This document shows positions 28,271-38,051 of a DNA stretch of 64,000 bases, piece after piece; positions within the stretch are counted from its first letter, which is position 1, and every line of letters begins with the position of its first letter. Both the position numbers and the translations under genes were made by a program. The stretch covers positions 248,001 to 312,000 of the forward strand of contig NZ_ML660056.1 in the NCBI RefSeq assembly GCF_007004665.1, written 5' to 3'. The notes under the pieces are model-generated. The model was not told the origin of the DNA. It searched no databases and saw nothing but the letters and a program-made list of their open reading frames with translations. Source of the DNA: Denitrobaculum tricleocarpae. Its GTDB lineage: Bacteria > Pseudomonadota > Alphaproteobacteria > Kiloniellales > Kiloniellaceae.

Positions 28271-28809
28271 TACGATCCCACCTCATCCGCGCCGCGGGCT
28301 TTCCTGCCCAGACTTACTTGGCCGAGACTCATCTCGCCGAGGCCGGCCAGGGCCGCTTGCACGGTCGCGCGGCGAACATCGCTCCGTGCACCTGGAAAGT
28401 TCAGTTTGCGATGGCTCGGGGCATCGCCGCGCCGGCAGAGACCCATGAACACGAGCCCTACGGGCTTGGCGGCGCTGCCGCCGCCGGGTCCCGCGACCCC
28501 GGTGACCGAGACTGCGATGTCCGCACGGGAGTGCGCCAGAGCGCCCTGGGCCATGGCTTCGGCCACCTCCGCGCTCACGGCGCCCTTTGTTGCCAGGAGG
28601 GCTTCAGGCACATCCAGAAGCTCCATCTTGGCCGCATTGCTGTAAGTCACGAAGCCGCGCTCGACCACGTCCGAAGACCCGGCGATCTCGGTCAGGCAGC
28701 CGGCGATCAGGCCGCCGGTACAGGATTCCGCGGTGACTACCATCAGGCCGGCCTTGCGGCAGTGCTCCAGCAGCTTCGTGGCCGTTGTCAGTAACTCTTC
28801 AGGAAACAA
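28270..28809 (-). CDS. cinA: CinA-type nicotinamide-nucleotide amidohydrolase (stand-alone C-terminal domain)
   Basis: The PncC domain hydrolyses nicotinamide mononucleotide to nicotinic acid mononucleotide. Signatures are VTAESCTGGLIAGCLTEIAG with SSDVVERGFVTYSNAAK, GAVSAEVAEAMAQGAL, and SVTGVAGPGGGS with KPVGLVF. The N-terminal MoCF-like domain of full CinA is absent, so this is the short form. A TTG at 28807-28809 (LFPEELL) is proposed as start because it lies just inside the end of pgpA; an ATG at 28839 would extend it by ten residues within pgpA. It overlaps pgpA and the CPBP gene, so all three are coupled. Confidence 0.9.
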   Translation of the reverse strand: MFPEELLTTATKLLEHCRKAGLMVVTAESCTGGLIAGCLTEIAGSSDVVERGFVTYSNAAKMELLDVPEALLATKGAVSAEVAEAMAQGALAHSRADIAVSVTGVAGPGGGSAAKPVGLVFMGLCRRGDAPSHRKLNFPGARSDVRRATVQAALAGLGEMSLGQVSLGRKARGADEVGS

Positions 28810-29407
28810 TCTGAGACTCCAAAACCCATACGGCCGCAATCAATACAGCCAGCGCGTAAACCGCGGCAAAGATGTCGTCCACCATAATGCCGAAGCCGCC
28901 CTTCAGCTTCCGGTCGGCCCAGCTGACCGGCCAGGGCTTAAGGATGTCGAAGACGCGAAACAGCACAAACGCTAGGAGATAGTATTCCAGTTGCAGCGCG
29001 ACGGGGACAAGGGTCAACCATTGGCCAGCGACCTCATCGACCACGACGGCGCCCGGATCTTCGAGATTATGCCGGCGCGCGTAGACGTCACTGGCCCAGA
29101 TGCCGACCAGGAACACCAGAACCGCCGCAACCGCCAAGAGCCAGGGGCCGCCGAGCCAGGCCAGAGCCGCGGCAAAGGGCAGGGCGGCCAGTGACCCCCA
29201 GGTACCCGGAATCTTGGGCAGGAGCCCGCTGCCCAGCCAGGTCGCGATCAGAGCCGCGGGATGGAAAGGCGAGAGCGGGGTCCCGGCGCCCGGGCCTGAA
29301 CCTGAGCCTGGGCCTGAACCTGAGCCAGAATTTGGGCCAGAGCCAGAATTTGGATCTGAACTTGGGCTTTGGCTCTGAGATGGAGCAGGGGAAGACGGTA
29401 CAGCCAT
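28799..29407 (-). CDS. pgpA: Phosphatidylglycerophosphatase A with repetitive N-terminal extension
   Basis: Dephosphorylates phosphatidylglycerophosphate in phospholipid synthesis at the inner membrane. The 202-residue product has the PgpA core: GSGLLPKIPGTWGSLAALP near residue 58, DPGAVVVDEVAGQW near residue 116, FVLFRVFDILKPWPV near residue 146 and GGFGIMVDDIFAAVYA near residue 168. The first 43 residues are Ser/Gly/Pro-rich and encoded by an 18-bp-periodic repeat (29292-29353), unusual for this enzyme. TAGGAA before the ATG is the ribosome-binding site. It follows ispDF by 6 bp. Confidence 0.93.
   Translation of the reverse strand: MAVPSSPAPSQSQSPSSDPNSGSGPNSGSGSGPGSGSGPGAGTPLSPFHPAALIATWLGSGLLPKIPGTWGSLAALPFAAALAWLGGPWLLAVAAVLVFLVGIWASDVYARRHNLEDPGAVVVDEVAGQWLTLVPVALQLEYYLLAFVLFRVFDILKPWPVSWADRKLKGGFGIMVDDIFAAVYALAVLIAAVWVLESQIVS
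29292..29353. repeat. 18-bp-periodic repeat in the pgpA N-terminal extension
   Basis: GGGCCTGAACCTGAGCC recurs at 29292-29308 and 29310-29326, and CCAGAATTTGG recurs at 29325-29335 and 29343-29353, each 18 bp apart. On the coding strand this gives Ser-Gly-Pro/Asn hexapeptides. Confidence 0.8.
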
Positions 29408-29413
29408 GAATTC

Positions 29414-30607
29414 CTAACGTTCCTCTTGCCCTGGGGGTGAGGACGGGAGCAGAAGACTGGCGGTCGCCTGAGCGGCGATCCCCTCGCCACGCCCGGTAAA
29501 GCCCAGGCGTTCCGTGGTCGTCGCCTTCACGTTCACCCGCTCGGGGCTGCACTGGAGGATCCCGGCGATTCGCTCGATCATCGCTGCGCGGTGCGGGCCG
29601 ACCTTGGGGGCCTCGCAGATCAGCGTGACGTCGCAATGGACGAAACGGCCGCCGCGCGCCGTGACCATCTCCAGGGCGTGCCGGAGGAACAGGGCGGAGT
29701 CAGCCCCCTTCCACTGCGGGTCGGAGGGCGGAAAGTGCTGGCCGATGTCACCGGCCGAGAGCGCGCCCAGAATCGCATCGGTCAGCGCATGCAGGCCGAC
29801 ATCTGCATCCGAGTGACCCTGCAGTCCTGACGAATGGGGGATCTCGATGCCGCAGAGCGTCACAAAGTCTCCCGTCCCGAAACGATGGACGTCGAAGCCA
29901 CTGCCGGTTCGGGTCTCCAGGCTTGTGCTGTTCAGCCAGCGCTCTGCCCGCGCCAGGTCCTCCGCTGTGGTCACCTTGAATGTCTCCGTTGCGCCCTCAA
30001 CCAATTCTACGCTGTGGCCGGCGGCCCGCGCCACCGCTGCGTCATCCGTGAGGCCTCCTGCGGCGTCGGAACCGGTACTGCATGCCTGATGAGCGGCCAA
30101 GATCTCGGGATAAAGAAACGCCTGCGGCGTCTGCGCCCGCCAGAGGCCCTCGCGTGCGACGGCTTCGGTGATCACGCCTTCCGTGCCCCGCTTCAGGCTG
30201 TCGACCACCGGAAGGGCGGCGATGGCGCCCACGGCGCGATCCAGAGTCCCTATGACCGTGCTGATGACGCTCTCGGGCACAAAGGGGCGGGCCGCATCGT
30301 GAATCAGTACCTTGCCTGGTTTGCTTTCCGCCAATTGTTCAAGACCGCGCCGGACCGAATCCTGGCGTGTCGCGCCGCCAAGCGCCGGTTCGGGCAGATC
30401 GAGGCCGGTCACGGCGTCGGCGTAGAGATCTCTGTCGTCGGGATGAATGACGACCAGAATCTTCCCGATTTCAGGATGACGGGAGAAGCTCTCGATGGCG
30501 TGCCGCAGGACCGGACGGCCCGCGAGCATGGCATATTGCTTGGGCAGCTCACCACCAAAGCGATGCCCGCGTCCTGCAGCGACGATCAGGGCGCAGACAA
30601 GGGTCAT
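29414..30607 (-). CDS. ispDF: Bifunctional IspD/IspF of the MEP isoprenoid pathway
   Basis: Fusion of 2-C-methyl-D-erythritol 4-phosphate cytidylyltransferase and 2,4-cyclodiphosphate synthase. The ATG at 30605-30607 ([14 protein letters not shown]) has GAGGAG 7 nt upstream and is preferred to the ATG at 30622. The IspD domain (about residues 1-230) has [20 protein letters not shown] and [10 protein letters not shown]; the IspF domain (about 235-397) has [25 protein letters not shown] and [15 protein letters not shown]. This fusion is common in alphaproteobacteria. It leads the operon ispDF-pgpA-cinA-CPBP. Confidence 0.96.
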   Translation of the reverse strand: MTLVCALIVAAGRGHRFGGELPKQYAMLAGRPVLRHAIESFSRHPEIGKILVVIHPDDRDLYADAVTGLDLPEPALGGATRQDSVRRGLEQLAESKPGKVLIHDAARPFVPESVISTVIGTLDRAVGAIAALPVVDSLKRGTEGVITEAVAREGLWRAQTPQAFLYPEILAAHQACSTGSDAAGGLTDDAAVARAAGHSVELVEGATETFKVTTAEDLARAERWLNSTSLETRTGSGFDVHRFGTGDFVTLCGIEIPHSSGLQGHSDADVGLHALTDAILGALSAGDIGQHFPPSDPQWKGADSALFLRHALEMVTARGGRFVHCDVTLICEAPKVGPHRAAMIERIAGILQCSPERVNVKATTTERLGFTGRGEGIAAQATASLLLPSSPPGQEER

Positions 30608-30756
30608 AAAATCGCTCCTCATGATTCGCTCTGGAGTCGGGTGCGCGGCCAGAGAAACACTGCGTTGAAAAATTGCGCTAAACCATTGCGCGGTTATTTG
30701 CAGGCCACAACGTAGAGTCTCCTGTTGTCGCCGCCAAGAGGTGATATATAGAGCCT

Positions 30757-31563
30757 ATGATCAGCTCGCCGCTTCTCAATCTTTCTGCTGTCGCCGCACT
30801 GGTGCCCGTGGCGCTGGCCGCTTATCGCGGCTCGTCGGAGCGTCCGGGACCGGTTTTTTGGGCGGCGATGCTGGTTGCCGTGGCCGGGCCGACGGCCTTG
30901 ATTGTGCCTGAGCTCATGCGCGCGGCCTGGGACAGCGGATTCAGTCTGGCGCTCTGGGTAACGATCGCCGCGAGTATATGGATCTTTGCACTGATATCAC
31001 TGCTGTCGCTGCAGGCCTGGCGGCTTGCGCCGCTTCTGGTGCCCTACCTGATCCTGCTGTCGTTACTGGCGCTGGCGTGGAGCGGCGTGTCGAGCGCGAC
31101 GGTGCTGGCCGCCGAGGCGGATTTCTGGCTGCGGTTTCATATTGCGGCCTCTGTCGGCACCTATGCGCTTTGCACCATTGCCGCGACTGCCGGCGTGGCC
31201 GTTTACCTGAAAGAGCGGGAGCTGAAGCTCAAACTGAGCTCACGGCTGGGCCGCCTGCTGCCCTCGGTCGCGGATGCCGAGCGGTTGCAATTCAAACTTC
31301 TGGCCTTTGCCGAACTGGTGCTCTTCCTGGGGATCGTCAGCGGTATGGCACGCGGTTATCTGGTCGACGGGCATCTTCTGTCGCTGGACCACAAGACGCT
31401 TCTCGCCGTTCTGGCCTTTGCTCTCATCGCTGTCTTATTGCTCATTCAATGGCGCAGCGGGCTCTATGCACGGCAGGCGGCCCGGGCAGTGATGATTGCC
31501 TACCTGCTGCTCACGCTGGCCTACCCGGGCGTCAAATTTATTCTGGATGTCATCATCGCCTGA
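30757..31563 (+). CDS. CcsA/HemX-type cytochrome c assembly family membrane protein
   Basis: The 268-residue product is almost entirely membrane-embedded, with about eight helices. The region FWLRFHIAASVGTYALCTIA (about residues 126-146) with a conserved His and the later LDHKTLLAVLAF (about 210) fit the CcsA/YpjD family, whose members handle heme or support cytochrome assembly. There is no WWD motif as in full CcsA or CcmF, so a YpjD-like role is more likely. It is divergent from ispDF and 201 bp before dusB. Substrate and partner are not shown by context. Confidence 0.8.
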   Translation: MISSPLLNLSAVAALVPVALAAYRGSSERPGPVFWAAMLVAVAGPTALIVPELMRAAWDSGFSLALWVTIAASIWIFALISLLSLQAWRLAPLLVPYLILLSLLALAWSGVSSATVLAAEADFWLRFHIAASVGTYALCTIAATAGVAVYLKERELKLKLSSRLGRLLPSVADAERLQFKLLAFAELVLFLGIVSGMARGYLVDGHLLSLDHKTLLAVLAFALIAVLLLIQWRSGLYARQAARAVMIAYLLLTLAYPGVKFILDVIIA

Positions 31564-31763
31564 GGCGGCAGACTCTGCCGAAGTCACCAGAATCCGGCCA
31601 ATTCACCCATAGGAAGACCACATGTAACCGTGCTCCACAGCACTTTGGTGTCGGCGCCGGATTTGACGTTTCTTGGAGTCTTTCTAATTTTTTGTTTGCT
31701 TATTGCCTGAGGGCAGGTAAAAAATGGCCTAGTGATTAGGCAGGTTATGAAAGTGCCTAAAAA

Positions 31764-32750
31764 ATGAGCATTGTGCTGGACAGAGTTGTCCTTGAAGACC
31801 CGGTGATCCTGGCGCCGATGTCCGGCGTGACAGATATGCCGTTCCGGCGTTTGGTTAAGCGCATGGGCGCCGGGCTCGTGGTTTCGGAGATGATCGCCAG
31901 CCAGGCGATGATCCGCGAGACTCGCGAGTCCATGAAGATGTCGAGTAATTGCGCCGAGGAGTTTCCGATGGCGGTGCAGCTTGCCGGCTGCGATCCCGCG
32001 GTCATGGCAGAAGCCGCGCGCCTGAACGAAGACCGCGGCGCTGCGATTATCGACATTAACTTCGGCTGTCCGGTCAAAAAGATCGTCAACAAGTTCGCCG
32101 GATCCGCGCTGATGCGCGAAGAGAAGCTCGCCGGCGAAATTCTCGCCGCCGTGGTCAAGGCGGTGTCGATCCCGGTCACGATGAAAATGCGGACCGGTTG
32201 GGACGACGAGAGCCGCAACGCGCCGACCTTTGCCCGGATCGCGGAAGAGAGCGGCATCCGCATGATCACGGTCCACGGACGCACCCGCTGTCAGATGTAC
32301 GCCGGAAAAGCCGACTGGGCCTTCGTGCGCCAGGTCAAGGAGGCGACGCAGCTGCCGGTCATCGTGAACGGCGATATCGAGAGTCTGGAAGACGTGACAG
32401 CGGCGCTCGCAGAGTCCGGCGCGGACGGTGTCATGATCGGGCGGGGCGCCTATGGACGGCCCTGGTTCCCAAATCAGGTGATCCAGTTCCTGCGCAGCGG
32501 CGCGCGGCTGGCGGATCCCGATGTGGCGGCGCGCCGGGATATCCTGCTTGAGCATTACGAAATGCTGCTGGAACACTATGGCACACGCACCGCGGTCCCC
32601 CTGGCCCGCAAGCACATCGCCTGGTACAGCAAGGGTTTGCACGGCTGCAATGAATTCAAGGTCGCGGTGAACCGGGAAAGCGATCCCGCGCGGGTCAAGG
32701 AACTGGTGCGGAGCTTCTTTACTGAACAGAGCGAACGGGCGGCGGCGTGA
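31764..32750 (+). CDS. dusB: tRNA-dihydrouridine synthase (DusB/NifR3)
   Basis: FMN enzyme that reduces uridine in tRNA. The 328-residue product has [20 protein letters not shown] at the start, the active-site cysteine in [19 protein letters not shown] (about residue 96), [17 protein letters not shown] near residue 170 and [25 protein letters not shown] near 205-235. Placement directly before ntrBC is the classic nifR3-ntrBC operon of alphaproteobacteria. Its TGA overlaps the ntrB ATG. Confidence 0.96.
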   Translation: MSIVLDRVVLEDPVILAPMSGVTDMPFRRLVKRMGAGLVVSEMIASQAMIRETRESMKMSSNCAEEFPMAVQLAGCDPAVMAEAARLNEDRGAAIIDINFGCPVKKIVNKFAGSALMREEKLAGEILAAVVKAVSIPVTMKMRTGWDDESRNAPTFARIAEESGIRMITVHGRTRCQMYAGKADWAFVRQVKEATQLPVIVNGDIESLEDVTAALAESGADGVMIGRGAYGRPWFPNQVIQFLRSGARLADPDVAARRDILLEHYEMLLEHYGTRTAVPLARKHIAWYSKGLHGCNEFKVAVNRESDPARVKELVRSFFTEQSERAAA

Positions 32751-33907
32751 TGGCGGGACTGCCCAAGGAAAAACCGCAAGAGAAGCAAACCGAGAGGGCA
32801 CCGGATGCCGTACGCGGTGTCTTTAAAGGTCCCGATCTCGATGGCGGCACGATCCTGAACGCTCTCGCCGAGCCGGTTTTTGTGGTCGATGACGCCGGCT
32901 GCGTCTGTTACGCCAATCTGGCTACAGAGCAATTCCTGGCCATGAGCGCGACGGCGCTGCTGGGCCGTAAACTCAGTGACATTCTGCCCGCGGACAGCCC
33001 GATTTTCTCACTGATCGAACATGTCCGCACCGGTGGCCAATCCGTCTCGGAATACGGTGTGACCATCGAAACACCGAAGATTGGCTCGCATTTCGTATCG
33101 ATCGATGTCTCCGCGGTGACGGACTGCCCCGGTGTTGTTGCGATCTCAATCCAGGAACGCTCCATCGCGCGCAAGATCGATCATCAACTGGTGCACCGCA
33201 ATGCGGCCCGCTCGGTGACGGCCATGGCCGCCATGCTGGCGCATGAAGTCAAAAACCCGCTCTCGGGGATCCGCGGCGCGGCCCAGTTGGTCGAGCAGAA
33301 CGCCGGCCCCGAAGACCGTGAACTGACCCGCCTGATCTGCGATGAAACCGACCGGATCGTGGCTCTGGTGCAGAAGATGGAAATGTTCTCCGACGAGCGT
33401 CCTCTCGAGCGTGAAGCCGTGAACATTCACGAGGTGCTGGGGCATGTGCGTTTGCTGGCGCAGAGCGGGTTCGCCCGGCACGTCCGCTTTATCGAAACCT
33501 ATGATCCGTCACTTCCACCGGTTTACGGCAACCGGGACCTGCTGATCCAGGTCTTGCTCAATCTGGTCAAGAATGCCGCCGAGGCCGTACCGCAGGAAGG
33601 CGGCGAAATCCAGCTGGCGACGCGATTCCAGCAAGGCGTGCGCTTGACGGTCCCGGGGAGCCGGGCGCGCGTCGAACTTCCGCTCGCCGTTTCGGTAACC
33701 GATAACGGCGGCGGTATTCCAGAAGATCTTAAAGCTCATCTGTTCGATGCCTTTGTCAGCGCCAAAGCCGGCGGGACCGGTCTTGGACTCGCGCTGGTCG
33801 CCAAGATCATCGGCGACCACGGCGGTGTCATCGAGTTTCAGAGCGAGCCCAGAAAAACGGTGTTTCAAATGATGTTGCCTCAGGCTCCCAAGGAGTTCCG
33901 GTCATGA
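32750..33907 (+). CDS. ntrB: Nitrogen regulation histidine kinase NtrB
   Basis: Soluble sensor kinase that controls NtrC phosphorylation in response to PII. The ATG at 32750 overlaps the dusB stop (TGATG). The 385-residue product has a PAS domain (about residues 28-130), a dimerisation/phosphoacceptor helix with His165 in [17 protein letters not shown], and an ATPase domain with [21 protein letters not shown] and [10 protein letters not shown]. There are no membrane helices. The ntrC start overlaps its stop by 4 bp. Confidence 0.96.
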   Translation: MAGLPKEKPQEKQTERAPDAVRGVFKGPDLDGGTILNALAEPVFVVDDAGCVCYANLATEQFLAMSATALLGRKLSDILPADSPIFSLIEHVRTGGQSVSEYGVTIETPKIGSHFVSIDVSAVTDCPGVVAISIQERSIARKIDHQLVHRNAARSVTAMAAMLAHEVKNPLSGIRGAAQLVEQNAGPEDRELTRLICDETDRIVALVQKMEMFSDERPLEREAVNIHEVLGHVRLLAQSGFARHVRFIETYDPSLPPVYGNRDLLIQVLLNLVKNAAEAVPQEGGEIQLATRFQQGVRLTVPGSRARVELPLAVSVTDNGGGIPEDLKAHLFDAFVSAKAGGTGLGLALVAKIIGDHGGVIEFQSEPRKTVFQMMLPQAPKEFRS

Positions 33908-35352
33908 TGCGGACCGGGAACATACTCGTTGCAGACGACGACCGCGCAATCCGCACGGTTCTCTCTCAGGCGCTTGGCCGTCAGGGCCACACGGTGCAGA
34001 CCACCGGCACGGCTTCAACGCTCTGGCAGTGGGTCAACGACGGCGCCGGGGATCTGGTGATCACCGATGTGGTCATGCCCGATGAGAACGGCCTGGATCT
34101 GATTCCGCGCATCAAGAAGCTGCGGCCCAACCTGCGCGTCATCGTCATGTCGGCCCAGAACACCCTGCTGACCGCGGTCAAAGCCACGGAGCGGGGCGCG
34201 TTCGAGTACTTGCCCAAACCCTTCGATCTGCGCGAACTGCTGAGCGTTGTCGAGCGGGCGCTATCCGAACCTAAAGGGGAAGCCGCGGATGCCGAACTGG
34301 ATCCCCATCTGGAGGAGGAACGCCTGCCGCTGATCGGACGCTCTCCGGCCATGCAGGAAATCTACCGGGTTCTGGCGCGCCTGATGGGCACCGACCTGAC
34401 GGTGATGGTTTACGGCGAGTCGGGCACCGGCAAGGAGCTCGTGTCCCGCGCGCTGCATGACTACGGCAAGCGGCGTCAGGGACCTTTCGTCGCGATCAAT
34501 ATGGCGGCCATTCCGCGCGAACTGATCGAGAGCGAGCTCTTCGGCCATGAGAAGGGTGCCTTCACCGGCGCCGCGAACCGCTTTGTCGGCCGCTTCGAGC
34601 AGGCCGGCGGCGGCACGCTTTTTCTGGATGAGATCGGCGATATGCCGCTCGAGGCGCAGACCCGCCTGTTGCGCGTGCTTCAGGAGGGCGAATATACGAC
34701 GGTCGGCGGCCGCACACCGATCAAGGCGGATGTGCGCATTGTGACCGCGACCCACCGCGATCTGCGCCAGATGGTGCGGCAAGGACTGTTCCGGGAAGAT
34801 CTCTACTACCGTCTCAATGTGGTGCCGATCCGGCTGCCGCCGCTGCGCGAACGCAGTGAGGACATTCCCGAACTGGTGCGCCATTTCTTTTCCCAGACTC
34901 AGGACGAAGGCCTGCCCGCGAAATCGTTGGAGCCGGATGCCTTGGAGGATCTGAAACGCTACCGCTGGCCGGGCAATGTCCGCGAGCTTGAGAATGTCGT
35001 CCGCCGTCTTGTCGCCCTGTACAGCCAGGAGACGATTACCCGCGATATCGTGCGGGCGGAACTGAGCGATTCGCCGGCGGAGGAGGTCAATGGTGTTGCC
35101 AACGACGAATCTCTTGGCGATGCCGTCGAGCGGCATCTGCGCGAATACTTCCAGGCCCACGAAGACTCGCTCCCGGCCTCCGGTCTTTACGAGCGGATCC
35201 TGCACGAGGTCGAACGCCCGCTGATTGAATTGTCGCTGGCCGCAACCCGTGGTAACCAGATACGCGCAGCGAAACTCCTCGGGGTCAACCGGAACACGCT
35301 GCGCAAAAAAATCAGAGATCTGGACATTCAGGTGATTCGCGGCGTTAAGTAG
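33904..35352 (+). CDS. ntrC: Nitrogen regulation response regulator NtrC
   Basis: Sigma54-dependent activator of nitrogen assimilation genes. AAGGAG 10 nt upstream supports the ATG at 33904. The 482-residue product has a receiver domain with phospho-acceptor Asp55 in [10 protein letters not shown], an AAA+ domain with [10 protein letters not shown], the sigma54-contact loop GAFTGA at residues 218-223 and [14 protein letters not shown], and a C-terminal Fis-type HTH ([20 protein letters not shown]). All key residues are present, unlike NtrX downstream. Confidence 0.97.
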   Translation: MMRTGNILVADDDRAIRTVLSQALGRQGHTVQTTGTASTLWQWVNDGAGDLVITDVVMPDENGLDLIPRIKKLRPNLRVIVMSAQNTLLTAVKATERGAFEYLPKPFDLRELLSVVERALSEPKGEAADAELDPHLEEERLPLIGRSPAMQEIYRVLARLMGTDLTVMVYGESGTGKELVSRALHDYGKRRQGPFVAINMAAIPRELIESELFGHEKGAFTGAANRFVGRFEQAGGGTLFLDEIGDMPLEAQTRLLRVLQEGEYTTVGGRTPIKADVRIVTATHRDLRQMVRQGLFREDLYYRLNVVPIRLPPLRERSEDIPELVRHFFSQTQDEGLPAKSLEPDALEDLKRYRWPGNVRELENVVRRLVALYSQETITRDIVRAELSDSPAEEVNGVANDESLGDAVERHLREYFQAHEDSLPASGLYERILHEVERPLIELSLAATRGNQIRAAKLLGVNRNTLRKKIRDLDIQVIRGVK

Positions 35353-35502
35353 GCCAAGAGCAAATCTGGATCAGGCAGAGCCGAGTGAGTCAGAACCGCC
35401 GCAGGCGATCTGTCGTTCCAGTGGATCTGCTTTTTAGAAAAAAGATCCGGGAGTTCCAGAGCCGAAAAGGAGTCCTTTTTAGGACAGATCGCTCTTGACG
35501 GA

Positions 35503-37905
35503 ATGGCGGCAGAGTTGAGTACAGCAGCATCGCAAGATGGCACCGAAGCTCGGAACGAGCGCCCGCCGGAGACAAGCGCCGGGCCGAGCGGCGAGCCCGG
35601 CGCGGAGTCCGGGCCTGAAGCCGGTCCTGAATCCGTTACCGGTCCCGGTGCCGGGACGCCGGAGAATACTGAAGCGGGTAAGCCCCATGCCTTGGCTGCG
35701 AACGAGGGCTGGGTCCGCCGTTTCGGCCACTGGGCGCACCGGCACAAACTGGAGCGCAAAGTCGCGCTCTTCCTGCTGGTTGCCGCGATTGCGTCCGGGA
35801 TAGCGACCTTTGCGGCCATGACCGACAGCCTGCCGGTCGCCTTGGATCCGCTCTCGGTTCTGCTGCTGCTCAATCTGGATCTTATTCTGCTCCTGGGGCT
35901 CAGCGCCCTGGTGGCCCGCCGCCTGGTGATCATCTGGGTGGCGCGCCGGCGCGGCATGGCGGGCGCCCGGCTGCATGCGCGCCTGGTCGGCCTTTTCAGC
36001 CTCGTGGCGGTGATGCCCACGATCATTGTCGCGACCTTGTCGTTCTTCCTGCTCGATTTCGGACTGCAGGGCTGGTTCAGCGAACGGGTCAGTACGGCGG
36101 TGAAGGAGTCCTTCGCGGTCGCCAACGCCTATCTGGAAGAGCACCGCCAGACCATTGGCGCCGACGTGCTGGCCATGGCCCAGGACATCAGCCGCGAGGG
36201 CAGCGCGGTGGCCTATAATCCGCAACGCCTTAACCAGGTTCTGGGCGCGCAGGCGGCACTGCGTTCCCTGACCGAGGCCATGATCGTCGATTCCTCCCAG
36301 CGCGTGATCGCGCGCGCCGGGTTCAGTCTGCTGCTCGACTTCGACCCGCAGGTTCCCGAATGGGCGCTGCGCCGGGCGCAGGAAGGGGAGATCGTCATCC
36401 TGACCTCGCCGACCGACGACCGCGTCCGCGGGCTGGTGCGCCTGGATATGATCAGTGACACCTACCTTTACGTCGGACGCCTGATCGATCCCCGCGTTTT
36501 GGGCCACATCGACCGCACTCAGGGGGCCGTGCGGCTCTATGAGGAACTGGAGGGCAAGAGATCGGGACTGCAGCTGACCTTTACCGCGATCTTCGTCGTG
36601 GTCGCACTGATGCTGCTGCTGGCCTCGATCTGGGTCGGACTGGCTTTTGCCAACCAGCTCACGGTTCCGGTCGGCAGGTTGATCGACGCCGCGGGGCGCG
36701 TGAGTGAAGGCGACCTGACGGCGCGCGTGCCCAATCAGGATAACCGCGACGAAATCGGGACTCTGGGCCGGGCCTTTAACCGCATGACCGGTGAGATCCA
36801 GCGGCAACAGGATGCGCTCCTGGACGCCAACACCCAGCTCGACGAGCGCAGCCGCTTTATCGAGGCGGTTCTGGGCGGCGTGTCCGCCGGCGTCCTGGGG
36901 TTGGACGGCAAGGGGGTGATTACCCTGGTCAATAAGGTCGCGAGCGAATTGCTCGAGCGCAACGCGGCATCGATCCGCGGCAGCGAGATCGGCGAGGTCC
37001 TCCCGGATGTGCAGGACCTGGTCGACGCCGCGCGCAAGCGGCCCCGACGGCGGAGCGAGCGCCAGATCACACTCAGCCAGTCCGGCGGCCGGATCTGTAC
37101 CATGATGGTGCGCGTGGTCGCCGAACAAGACGAGGCAGGCGTGAACGGCTTCGTTGTGACCCTGGACGATATCAGCGAGCTGATGTCGGCGCAGCGCAAG
37201 GCGGCCTGGTCCGATGTCGCGCGGCGCATCGCTCATGAAATCAAGAACCCGCTGACACCGATTCAACTCTCGGCCGAGCGCCTGAAGCGCAAGTACCTGC
37301 GCGAGATCACGAGTGATCCGGATACCTTCGAAATCTGTACCGACACCATCGTGCGGCAGGTCGGCGATATCGGGCGCATGGTCGATGAGTTCTCTTCCTT
37401 TGCGCGCATGCCCGCGCCGGTCGTTGAGAATGTTGACATCAAACATCTGGCAGAGCAGGCCGTCTTCCTGCAAAAGACCGCCCATCCCGAGATCGACTAC
37501 GAGATGGAGAGCGATGCGGAGGAAATGTCGACCGGATGCGACCGCCAGCAGATCAATCGGGTGCTGACCAATCTTCTGCTGAATGCCGAGGAAGCCATCG
37601 AAGGCCGGCAGGAGGAGGACGGGGACTTCAAGGGCCGGATCAAGGTCCGCTTGCGGGATCTGCCCGAGGGCCTGGTGATCGAAATCGAGGACAACGGAAA
37701 AGGCCTTCCAGAGGTCTCCAGGGACCGTTTGACGGAGCCCTATGTGACGACGCGCAAAAAAGGCACAGGTCTTGGGCTGGCGATTGTGAAGAAAATTATG
37801 GAAGATCACGGGGGCAGCTTCGGTCTGCAGGATGCGGCAGAACAGGGGGCAGTCGCCCGGCTGGTCTTCCCGCGGATCGATGAAGCCACGACGATTGTAG
37901 GATAA
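35503..37905 (+). CDS. ntrY: Membrane sensor histidine kinase NtrY
   Basis: Kinase partner of NtrX, linked to nitrogen and redox control. The 800-residue product has a low-complexity Gly/Pro/Glu/Ser-rich start (about residues 20-62), several membrane helices (about 88-190), a periplasmic/extracytoplasmic part, another helix near 360 (FVVVALMLLLASIWVGL), a HAMP domain (NQLTVPVGRLIDAAGRVSEG), a PAS domain (about 450-550), phospho-acceptor His578 in AHEIKNPLTPIQLSAERLKR, and an ATPase domain with NLLLNAEEAI, DNGKGLPE and GTGLGLAIV. ntrX follows by 146 bp. The Ser/Gly/Pro start is unlike most NtrY. Confidence 0.95.
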   Translation: MAAELSTAASQDGTEARNERPPETSAGPSGEPGAESGPEAGPESVTGPGAGTPENTEAGKPHALAANEGWVRRFGHWAHRHKLERKVALFLLVAAIASGIATFAAMTDSLPVALDPLSVLLLLNLDLILLLGLSALVARRLVIIWVARRRGMAGARLHARLVGLFSLVAVMPTIIVATLSFFLLDFGLQGWFSERVSTAVKESFAVANAYLEEHRQTIGADVLAMAQDISREGSAVAYNPQRLNQVLGAQAALRSLTEAMIVDSSQRVIARAGFSLLLDFDPQVPEWALRRAQEGEIVILTSPTDDRVRGLVRLDMISDTYLYVGRLIDPRVLGHIDRTQGAVRLYEELEGKRSGLQLTFTAIFVVVALMLLLASIWVGLAFANQLTVPVGRLIDAAGRVSEGDLTARVPNQDNRDEIGTLGRAFNRMTGEIQRQQDALLDANTQLDERSRFIEAVLGGVSAGVLGLDGKGVITLVNKVASELLERNAASIRGSEIGEVLPDVQDLVDAARKRPRRRSERQITLSQSGGRICTMMVRVVAEQDEAGVNGFVVTLDDISELMSAQRKAAWSDVARRIAHEIKNPLTPIQLSAERLKRKYLREITSDPDTFEICTDTIVRQVGDIGRMVDEFSSFARMPAPVVENVDIKHLAEQAVFLQKTAHPEIDYEMESDAEEMSTGCDRQQINRVLTNLLLNAEEAIEGRQEEDGDFKGRIKVRLRDLPEGLVIEIEDNGKGLPEVSRDRLTEPYVTTRKKGTGLGLAIVKKIMEDHGGSFGLQDAAEQGAVARLVFPRIDEATTIVG

Positions 37906-38051
37906 GATGGTGGAACGGGGCGCACCGCGGCGACTGTTCGCCGCCGGGATTTCTCATGAGAGTGCGATTTTTCTTGATTGATTCTGTCAGCGACGTAAAT
38001 CGCCCTCTAATAGCCGGCAATGAGAGTCTGAACCTGAGGACGTAACGACGA

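Noticed and set aside
35479..37809. A 776-codon open frame on the minus strand opposite ntrY
   Set aside because: Same GC-driven artefact; the plus strand encodes all NtrY domains in order.
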